DNA of 12,328 nt from Patescibacteria group bacterium (GTDB taxonomy: Bacteria > Patescibacteriota > Dojkabacteria > SC72), in assembly GCA_018818345.1 (NCBI GenBank), contig JAHISI010000004.1, positions 1 through 12,328 of the forward strand, given 5' to 3'. The position numbers were made by a program, and so were the translations under genes. Under the pieces are notes generated by a model. It was not told the DNA's origin, ran no database searches, and worked only from the letters and a program-made list of their open reading frames with translations. This document shows, piece after piece, positions 7,043 through 12,328 of this stretch. How positions within the stretch are numbered: the first letter of the stretch is position 1; every line of letters starts with the position of its first letter.

Positions 7043-8854
7043 ATGTTAGAAAAAATTCGTAACTTTTCAATAATTGCACATATAGACCATGGGAAGTCTA
7101 CCCTAGCTGATAGGATGATAGAAGCAACACATACCGATGTATCTCATGAGAAGAATAAAGACAGAGTCCTTGATAGATTGGATTTAGAACAAGAGAAGGG
7201 TATAACCATCAAGCTTCAAGCTTGTACAATGCATTGGAAAGGTTACAAACTCAACCTTATCGATACCCCAGGACATGTAGATTTCTCTTACGAAGTCTCT
7301 CGATCATTAGCCGCATGTGAAGCTGCAATACTACTTGTTGATGCTAGCCAAGGTATACAGGCTCAAACTCTTTCAAATACTAAAAAGGCATTAGATTTAG
7401 GATTAAAATTAATTCCAGTATTAAACAAAATTGATTTACCAGGCGTTAAGGTCGAAGAAAGAGAAAATGAAATTGAAGATCTTTTGGGTTTTTCTAAAGA
7501 TGAAATCATAAAGGTATCTGGTAAAACCGGCGAAAACGTAGACAAATTACTTGATGCAATCATTGAGAGAGTACCAAATCCCAAGGGAACAAATGAAGCC
7601 CCTCTCAAAGCATTGATCTTCGATTCCTTCTACGATGAACATAGAGGTGTTGTTGTAGCAGTAAGAGTATTCGATGGACATGTTCAACATACCCATGGTA
7701 AGCCTACTCCATTACACATATTACAAAGAAAAGAGAAATTCAAACCTACAGAGGTTGGGTTGTTTACTCCGGATTTAGAAGAAACTGGGGAATTGAATGT
7801 CGGAGAGGTAGGATATATTGCTACTGGATTGAAAGATATTAGTTACTTTACAGTTGGAGATACCATTTCAGACAATGCAGAAACTCTTCCATTGGATGGA
7901 TACAAAGCACCTAAACCAAATATCTTTGCTACCTTCTTCCCAATAGATTCAGAAGATTACGATAACCTTAAAATTGGACTTAGTAAATTAGCATTAAATG
8001 ATGCTTCATTAACATTCTCAGATCAGAGATCTAACTTACTTGGTTCAGGGTTTAGATGTGGCTTCTTGGGGCTCCTACATATGGATATAATTCAAGAAAG
8101 ATTGGAAAGGGAATATGATGTCAACCTCATCATTACCGCCCCTACAGTTGAGTATGAGGTTACTACTACAACAGGAGAAGAATTGAAAATACAAACACCA
8201 CAGGAGATGCCAGATACATCACAGATACAAGAAATTAGAGAACCATGGGTAAGAATAGAAGTACTAACCCCATCACAATATATGGGAGACTTAATGAAAC
8301 TATGCCAACTCAGAAGAGGACAGTATGTAAATACCAAATATCTAACACACAGTCGAAGTGATATGCAGATGAGAGATCAATATATCATTCTTGAATATGA
8401 TATCCCCCTAGCCTCTTTGATATCTAATTTCTTCGATCAGATGAAGAATATTTCTAGTGGATATGCATCAATGGAATATGAATTCATAGATTTCTTCCCA
8501 GCGGATATTGTTAAAGTCTCAGTATTAGTAAAGTACGAAGAAGTACCTGCTTTAGATTTCTTAGATGTAAGAGACAATGCAAGAGCCAAGGCTGCCAAAC
8601 TACTCGAAGAAATGAAAAAGGTAATACCAAGACAACAATTCCCAATACCACTGCAAGCAGCTATTAACTCCAAGGTATTGGCAAGAGAAGATATCAGTGC
8701 ATTTAGGAAAGATGTCACCTCTAAGCTATATGGTGGTGACTATTCTAGAAAGTTAAAACTTCTTAAAAAGCAAAAAAAGGGTAAAGCTAGACTAAAAATG
8801 ATTGGAAAGGTAAACATTCCTCAAGAGGCATTCTTAGCTATATTGAAAACATAA
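7043..8854 (+). CDS. lepA: Elongation factor 4 (LepA), ribosome-associated GTPase
   Basis: 603 residues, essentially the family length (E. coli 599). EF4 is a ribosome-bound translational GTPase that acts on elongating or initiating ribosomes. G-domain motifs are intact: G1 A-H-I-D-H-G-K-S-T (12-20), G2 in EKGITIK (51-57), G3 D-T-P-G-H (74-78), G4 N-K-I-D (128-131) and G5 S-G-K (159-161, canonical SAK). The LepA-specific features are present: FRCGFLGLLHMDIIQERLEREY (EF-G domain III/V-like region with the family's signature), RGQYVNTKYL, a C-terminal domain, and the end K-L-L-K-K-Q-K-K-G-K-A-R-L-K plus NIPQEAFLAIL. The start is fixed by conservation of L-E-K-I-R-N-F-S-I-I-A-H. The stop overlaps the ATG of recF (TAATG). 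Base composition is like the rest of the + strand genes (C somewhat above G). Confidence 0.97.
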   Translation: MLEKIRNFSIIAHIDHGKSTLADRMIEATHTDVSHEKNKDRVLDRLDLEQEKGITIKLQACTMHWKGYKLNLIDTPGHVDFSYEVSRSLAACEAAILLVDASQGIQAQTLSNTKKALDLGLKLIPVLNKIDLPGVKVEERENEIEDLLGFSKDEIIKVSGKTGENVDKLLDAIIERVPNPKGTNEAPLKALIFDSFYDEHRGVVVAVRVFDGHVQHTHGKPTPLHILQRKEKFKPTEVGLFTPDLEETGELNVGEVGYIATGLKDISYFTVGDTISDNAETLPLDGYKAPKPNIFATFFPIDSEDYDNLKIGLSKLALNDASLTFSDQRSNLLGSGFRCGFLGLLHMDIIQERLEREYDVNLIITAPTVEYEVTTTTGEELKIQTPQEMPDTSQIQEIREPWVRIEVLTPSQYMGDLMKLCQLRRGQYVNTKYLTHSRSDMQMRDQYIILEYDIPLASLISNFFDQMKNISSGYASMEYEFIDFFPADIVKVSVLVKYEEVPALDFLDVRDNARAKAAKLLEEMKKVIPRQQFPIPLQAAINSKVLAREDISAFRKDVTSKLYGGDYSRKLKLLKKQKKGKARLKMIGKVNIPQEAFLAILKT

Positions 8855-9891
8855 TGATTAAAAGCATTAAGTTAACAAATTTCAGAAGGTTTGAAGATGT
8901 ACAGATTGATATTGAAAAGGATATTGTAGTTTTGTATGGTAACAATGCACAAGGGAAAAGTACCATTCTTGAAGCAATCTATCTTCTTACTAATGGTAAA
9001 TCTCCATGGGCTGTATCTGATGAGTTTGTTAACAATACGCAAAAGGATGATGACAAGTTTGCGAGGATTGAGATTGCTACTGACGAGCATTTGTTTGCAT
9101 TTTTTAAGGATCAGAGTCGTAGAGTTTGTAAGATAGATAACATGAATACAACTCCTAAGAAGTTTTTCCAGAGTAATGCGTCTACGATATTTAATCCTGA
9201 ACAGATTGAGATATTGATGATTTCTCCATCTAGAAGGAGAGATTTTCTTGATGAGGTTATATCCCAGATTGATTATGAATACAATGATACTTTGACTCAA
9301 TTTAGAAAGGTATTAAGACAAAGGAATGCATATCTCAAAAAATTAGCGAAGAAGTTCTACGAGCAGGGCATTATTGCGCGTAATGATACTCAACTTAATT
9401 TCTGGACTAATGAGTTTGTTAATCTTGCTAAGATTATTCAAACTAAAAGATTGGAATTGGTTGATGAATTGTCTTCGGACGGGTTTTCTTTGGAATATGT
9501 TAAATCAAACAAGGAAGAGTTAGAGGTGTGTATTGAGGATGCGAAAAAGAGGGATATTGTTACTGGTTGTTCTAATATTGGTCCTCAGAGAGATGATTGG
9601 GAGATTATTGTTGAGAAGAATATTAAGAAGTATGGTTCCAGGGGTGAAAAGAGGCTGGCTATTGGGAATTTGATATTTAGAGTACAGGATGTTTTAAACA
9701 AGAAGCTTGGGTTCTACCCTATTCTTTTGTTAGATGATATTGCTTCGGAGTTGGATCCTAAGAATACACATAAGATATTTGGGGAGGAGAATATTAAGAA
9801 ACAACAGACGTTTATAACCATTATTAACAAGGATGAGTTACCCGAAACAATTTTAAAGAAAGCACAGTTGATTGATTTGAATTCTATTTAG
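8854..9891 (+). CDS. recF: DNA replication/repair protein RecF
   Basis: 345 residues, within the RecF range. RecF is an SMC/ABC-like ATPase that loads RecA at single-strand gaps with RecO and RecR. Walker A G-N-N-A-Q-G-K-S-T (29-37); IFNPEQIEILMISPSRRRDFLD (112-133, pattern 'F.P.....I..P..RR.FLD'); 'YNDTLTQFRKVLRQRN' (143-158); G-P-Q-R-D-D (243-248); an ABC-signature position written S-R-G-E-K-R (262-267, canonical SxGQqR); Walker B ILLLDDIASELD (290-301). All elements are in the usual order. It begins on the last base of the lepA stop, so translation is probably coupled to lepA. Its 3' end overlaps the convergent nucleotidyltransferase gene by 8 bases. From about 9020 the coding strand is G- and T-rich, unlike lepA. 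Confidence 0.95.
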   Translation: MIKSIKLTNFRRFEDVQIDIEKDIVVLYGNNAQGKSTILEAIYLLTNGKSPWAVSDEFVNNTQKDDDKFARIEIATDEHLFAFFKDQSRRVCKIDNMNTTPKKFFQSNASTIFNPEQIEILMISPSRRRDFLDEVISQIDYEYNDTLTQFRKVLRQRNAYLKKLAKKFYEQGIIARNDTQLNFWTNEFVNLAKIIQTKRLELVDELSSDGFSLEYVKSNKEELEVCIEDAKKRDIVTGCSNIGPQRDDWEIIVEKNIKKYGSRGEKRLAIGNLIFRVQDVLNKKLGFYPILLLDDIASELDPKNTHKIFGEENIKKQQTFITIINKDELPETILKKAQLIDLNSI

Positions 9892-10654
9892 AAAAACTTC
9901 TCATTCTTTTCTCTTTGTAATCCATAGGAAAAAACTCAATCCTCCCTCTCTTAAAATTTTCTTTTAATCTAGTAACCTCAGGACTATGTTTAGTAATAAT
10001 CATAAACACCAATTGAAAGAAAAAAGCTAACCAATTAACAACCTTGAAAAACAAATTCTTTCTCTTACTCACACTCACCCTATTCACCATCAATTCCCCC
10101 TTAACCCCATATGTTTCCCTTAACCAAACATTCTGAGAATATACAAAATTCAAATACTTTTCGTTAAATATTGGAACCAAATACATCAACTCATGAAAGT
10201 TAAACATATCATCATCAAACACCACATCCCTCTCCTCACATATCAGATTCAAACAAAATTTATCCTTAACCCTCTCTCCATCCCACTTAGTCCTAATCTT
10301 GTGATGAAAAATATTCTTAAATACCAACAACGCCCTATATATCCAAGCCGTATCATTCCTAACCACAACAAAAACATCAATATCATCCTCTTCTTTAGCA
10401 AAACCCGCAGCTACAGAACCAGATACCCCAATGAACTTAACCAAATTCCCAACAAAAAGATATTTTACATTCTTCTTAGCAACCTCTATCTTTGAATTCA
10501 CAAACTCATTTGCCTGTTCTTTACCGAAGGAAATATCAGAGTTTTTAACAGAATTCTTACCCCAAATATATCTAGCTTTCTCCTCTGTTAGATTACAACC
10601 CATTAATGCTCTAAATTTTGTAAGGTCCATAACCGTTTTTTGAGGTATATACAT
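9884..10654 (-). CDS. MNT-type nucleotidyltransferase domain protein
   Basis: 256 residues. The diagnostic piece is F-I-G-V-S-G-S-V-A-A-G (75-84) followed by E-E-D-D-I-D-V-F-V-V-V (88-98): the GS...DxD signature of polymerase-beta-like minimal nucleotidyltransferases, with D91 and D93 as likely metal ligands. The third acidic residue may lie in the strand around FCLNLICEERD (133-143). A hydrophobic segment (about 202-221) may be a membrane-associated helix; the C-terminal tail is basic. Substrate unknown; related proteins nucleotidylate small molecules, tRNA or partner toxins (MNT of HEPN/MNT pairs), but no HEPN partner lies beside it. Start at 10654 fits an extended -10 ending 5 bases upstream; M9 is an alternative. 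The stop overlaps recF by 8 bases, tail to tail. Coding strand G-rich (17 G to 4 C in the stretch opposite 10261-10320). Confidence 0.75.
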   Translation of the reverse strand: MYIPQKTVMDLTKFRALMGCNLTEEKARYIWGKNSVKNSDISFGKEQANEFVNSKIEVAKKNVKYLFVGNLVKFIGVSGSVAAGFAKEEDDIDVFVVVRNDTAWIYRALLVFKNIFHHKIRTKWDGERVKDKFCLNLICEERDVVFDDDMFNFHELMYLVPIFNEKYLNFVYSQNVWLRETYGVKGELMVNRVSVSKRKNLFFKVVNWLAFFFQLVFMIITKHSPEVTRLKENFKRGRIEFFPMDYKEKRMRSFSK

Positions 10655-10659
10655 AATTC

Positions 10660-10668
10660 ATTATACCA
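10660..10668 (-). promoter_or_regulatory. Extended -10 promoter (TGGTATAAT) for the nucleotidyltransferase
   Basis: On the - strand TGG-TATAAT is a perfect extended -10 ending 5 bases before the ATG at 10654. Extended -10 promoters need little -35 help, and no good -35 is seen at normal spacing. Transcription would start at or very near the A of the ATG, predicting a leaderless transcript. With the prgI box, it makes the 77-base gap a divergent promoter region. Confidence 0.6.
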
Positions 10669-10716
10669 TCTAAAACTTTAATCAATATTCTGCTAAACTC
10701 TTAGTAAGAAATATTG

Positions 10717-10722
10717 TAAAAT
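10717..10722 (+). promoter_or_regulatory. -10-like box (TAAAAT) before the PrgI-family gene
   Basis: TAAAAT (5 of 6) ends 9 bases before the ATG at 10732. The -35 position (TAAACT at 10694-10699, 17-base spacing) is weak (3 of 6). Predicted leader is only 2-3 bases. It lies in the divergent gap to the nucleotidyltransferase gene. Confidence 0.4.
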
Positions 10723-10731
10723 CTGCCATAT

Positions 10732-11541
10732 ATGAGACAACATCCAATACCACAAAATATATTAGATGTAGAGTTCAAACTCTTTTCTAAATTTACTCTA
10801 AAAGAATTCGCATACCTAGCTATTGGGTTAGGATTTGGTGGATTAATGATATATCTAGTAGTATCCAAGGTAATTCCCGGATTAATTGGAGTACCACTAT
10901 GTATACTAACCTCTGGGGCAGGAATATTTCTGGGCTTAGTTCCAATCAATGATCAAGATGCCGATGTCTTCATTAAGAACTATGTAAGTGCAATCACAGC
11001 GCCTACTCAAAGAGTATGGATGAACAGTGAGATGCAACAAGAAAGAAACAAACCTGAATTAAAACCCTCTGCGGATGGGAAATTGGTACAGAAAAGCTTC
11101 AAGGAAAAAGCCAGCCCAATTATTGGTGGAAATCTCTTACAAACCAAAGCAGAAGAAGAGGTACAACCAGTTAATACTCCAACGGCACAAGCAACACCTA
11201 CTCCAACAGTACAGGACAGCATTATCATTTCCGAAGAGAACAGGAAAAGCTATGAATTTACGATACAAAATTTAGATAAATTGCCAGGGAATATTAACAT
11301 ATGGCTGTATACTGGTGATATGATTTCTGTACCCAATGTAATCACATACATGAAGGGAGAAGATGGTAAGATACTGTATGCGAACAGAACAGGAGTAAGT
11401 GGATACTTCCTAACAAATAGAACATGGGGAAAAGGCATCTATACACTAGAATTCATACATCCTCAGTTCAAATTTCCAAAGGTGAGAATCATTGTAACAG
11501 ACGAAACTAACAAATTACCTATTAAGATTAAAACAATATAA
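10732..11541 (+). CDS. PrgI-family T4SS membrane protein with added C-terminal beta-sandwich domain
   Basis: 269 residues. Residues 1-100 match the PrgI pattern (VirB3-like subunit of type IV secretion/conjugation inner-membrane complexes): M-R-Q-H-P-I-P-Q-N-I at the start, L-F-S-K-F-T-L-K-E-F before two adjacent hydrophobic segments (about 25-44 and 47-70), and a short helical part after. A Pro/Thr-rich linker (146-160) leads to a domain (about 187-260) that resembles a carboxypeptidase-regulatory-like beta-sandwich: V-P-N-V-I-T-Y, D-G-K-I-L-Y-A-N, T-G-V-S-G-Y-F-L, G-K-G-I-Y-T-L-E-F, V-R-I-I-V-T-D. PrgI proteins are usually near 100-150 residues, so the tail is extra. The TraC-like gene starts one base after the stop, as expected of a secretion operon. 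Confidence 0.8.
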   Translation: MRQHPIPQNILDVEFKLFSKFTLKEFAYLAIGLGFGGLMIYLVVSKVIPGLIGVPLCILTSGAGIFLGLVPINDQDADVFIKNYVSAITAPTQRVWMNSEMQQERNKPELKPSADGKLVQKSFKEKASPIIGGNLLQTKAEEEVQPVNTPTAQATPTPTVQDSIIISEENRKSYEFTIQNLDKLPGNINIWLYTGDMISVPNVITYMKGEDGKILYANRTGVSGYFLTNRTWGKGIYTLEFIHPQFKFPKVRIIVTDETNKLPIKIKTI

Positions 11542-11542
11542 C

Positions 11543-12187
11543 GTGGATAAAAACACAAGGGCTAGAGCTGTAGCCTCAACACAAGATGAATTAGAAGTAA
11601 GAGATATCCGAGAGGATTTAATAATTACCAAAAGTGGTAGTGTAGCCATGGTTATACAAACCTCAGCTATTAACTTCGACCTTTTGGCAGAGTATGAGCA
11701 AGACAACAAAATATATGCATTTGCAGGATTGTTAAACTCACTTAACTTCCCCATTCAGATCCTCATTAGAACTAAACGAATTGATATCACAAGCTATGTG
11801 GACTACCTCAAATCTCAAAAAGAGAGAGACATGAGTGAGGGATTAAGGAAACAACTAGAGATATATACTCAATTTGTACAGAATCTAATCGTTCAAAATG
11901 ATGTATTAGACAAAAACTTCTTTGTCATAGTTCCATTTAATCCCGGCATTTCATTCCCAGAATTTGGAATATTAGGAAACAAAAAGAAAAATGAAGAAGA
12001 GGAGACATACAAACAGATGGCCATAGATCAGCTATTAGAAAAAGCTAAGATCTTCCTGTATCCTAAGAGAGACCATATTCTAAAACAACTTTCCCGAATG
12101 GGCCTAGTTGGACATCAATTGAATAACACCGAGCTACTTTCCGAATTCTATACAATATATAATCCTGAAGAAGAAGAAAATGTCTGA
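11543..12187 (+). CDS. TraC-like protein (VirB4 N-terminal domain, stand-alone)
   Basis: 214 residues with a GTG start one base after the prgI stop. The sequence looks like the N-terminal, non-ATPase part of TraC/VirB4 proteins: a strand-rich start (S-T-Q-D-E-L-E-V-R-D-I-R-E-D-L-I-I-T-K-S-G), L-A-E-Y-E-Q-D-N-K-I-Y-A-F-A-G-L-L-N-S-L-N-F-P (48-70), 'ILIRTKRIDI' (73-82), 'YVDYLKSQKERD' (86-97), then a 'NFFVIVPF' strand and a C-terminal 'LLEKAKIFLYPKRDHILKQLSRMGL' helix-rich part. VirB4 ATPases power type IV secretion. No Walker A follows, and the gene ends before a new one begins with an 8-base overlap, so the ATPase must be on another gene, probably off the right edge. No membrane segment. Identification rests on pattern and PrgI adjacency. 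Confidence 0.72.
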   Translation: MDKNTRARAVASTQDELEVRDIREDLIITKSGSVAMVIQTSAINFDLLAEYEQDNKIYAFAGLLNSLNFPIQILIRTKRIDITSYVDYLKSQKERDMSEGLRKQLEIYTQFVQNLIVQNDVLDKNFFVIVPFNPGISFPEFGILGNKKKNEEEETYKQMAIDQLLEKAKIFLYPKRDHILKQLSRMGLVGHQLNNTELLSEFYTIYNPEEEENV

Positions 12188-12328
12188 CGAAATAAATAAC
12201 TACAACAGAACATTTGAGACCAAGACTACACAAGAACTTGGAGCACAGGCTGAAAAACTCCAATCAGTTGGAGAAAAGTATGCTAATTTTAAGCAGGATT
12301 TACAAAAAGAAATAGCTAAGAAAGACGA
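12180..12328 (+). CDS. 5' part of a Lys/Glu-rich protein in the secretion operon
   Basis: An ATG at 12180 opens a frame with no stop to the right edge (49 whole codons). It overlaps the TraC-like gene by 8 bases. The visible sequence begins M-S-D-E-I-N-N-Y-N-R-T-F-E and continues Q-E-L-G-A-Q-A-E-K-L-Q-S-V-G-E-K, ending rich in K, E, D and Q: hydrophilic, probably helical, perhaps coiled coil. A purine-rich GAAGAAGAAGAAA precedes the ATG, the nearest thing to a ribosome-binding site in the window. In similar operons a VirB4-type ATPase follows TraC-like proteins; this N-terminus does not show it, and the family cannot be called from 49 residues. Confidence 0.6.
   Translation, partial: MSDEINNYNRTFETKTTQELGAQAEKLQSVGEKYANFKQDLQKEIAKKD

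Noticed and set aside
8872..9300. A 142-codon open frame on the - strand inside recF.
   Set aside because: It lies wholly opposite well-conserved RecF sequence, including Walker A, and its translation has no recognisable pattern.
10193..10643. Two open frames on the + strand (about 100 and 70 codons) opposite the nucleotidyltransferase.
   Set aside because: The - strand frame carries the GS...DDID motif and a promoter; the + strand products are low-complexity I/N/P/K-rich shadows.
12183..12187. TGA as a sense codon (Gly or Trp, as in some Patescibacteria).
   Set aside because: TGA sits at a natural gene end overlapped by the next ATG; all Trp positions in conserved proteins are TGG and no in-frame TGA interrupts any conserved gene.
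1..12328. CRISPR arrays, tRNA or rRNA genes, insertion sequences, attachment sites.
   Set aside because: No regular spaced repeats, no cloverleaf or conserved rRNA blocks, no transposase or integrase motifs, and intergenic gaps are all under 100 bases.

Overview
This AT-rich window (hand reading, roughly two thirds A+T) looks like a chromosome segment of a Candidate Phyla Radiation / Patescibacteria bacterium with a Gram-positive-like envelope. The evidence is indirect: very compact gene packing, SD-less starts, ordinary code-11 stops (TAA, TAG and TGA all used, Trp as TGG), a PrgI/TraC-like secretion locus typical of these phyla, and membrane-anchored surface proteins with no outer-membrane genes. 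I cannot fix the phylum from the sequence; Dojkabacteria, Katanobacteria or Microgenomates would all fit.

Left block (1-2853, + strand): the 3' part of an MltG endolytic transglycosylase, a LytR-CpsA-Psr (LCP) glycopolymer transferase, and the DNA polymerase III delta subunit holA. They are separated by 18 and 4 bases and read as one operon: peptidoglycan chain termination, attachment of polymers to the wall, then the clamp-loader subunit. Middle block (2865-5530): a surface-protein module, with a large two-membrane-anchor protein carrying a DUF11-type domain and a TPSTG motif (+), facing two small single-anchor proteins with an Ig-like and an Fn3-like domain (-).

Housekeeping block (5543-9891, + strand): rpsT (ribosomal protein S20), two unrecognised membrane proteins, lepA (elongation factor 4) and recF. 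With holA upstream, the order holA ... rpsT ... two membrane genes ... lepA recalls the Firmicutes order holA-rpsT-gpr-spoIIP-lepA, with different genes in the slots. A lone MNT-type nucleotidyltransferase on the - strand converges on recF and overlaps its 3' end. Right block (10717-12328, + strand): the start of a type IV secretion/conjugation-like operon, with a PrgI-family membrane protein carrying an extra beta-sandwich domain, a stand-alone TraC-like (VirB4 N-terminal) protein, and the start of a lysine/glutamate-rich protein that runs off the edge.

The main signals outside protein families are: -10 boxes only 5-9 bases before several start codons, which predicts leaderless or nearly leaderless mRNAs; no clear Shine-Dalgarno at any start; a reversed G/C skew confined largely to recF; and two tail-to-tail gene pairs with no room for a terminator. 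I saw no tRNA, rRNA, CRISPR array, insertion sequence or riboswitch. No gene-free stretch exceeds 100 bases.
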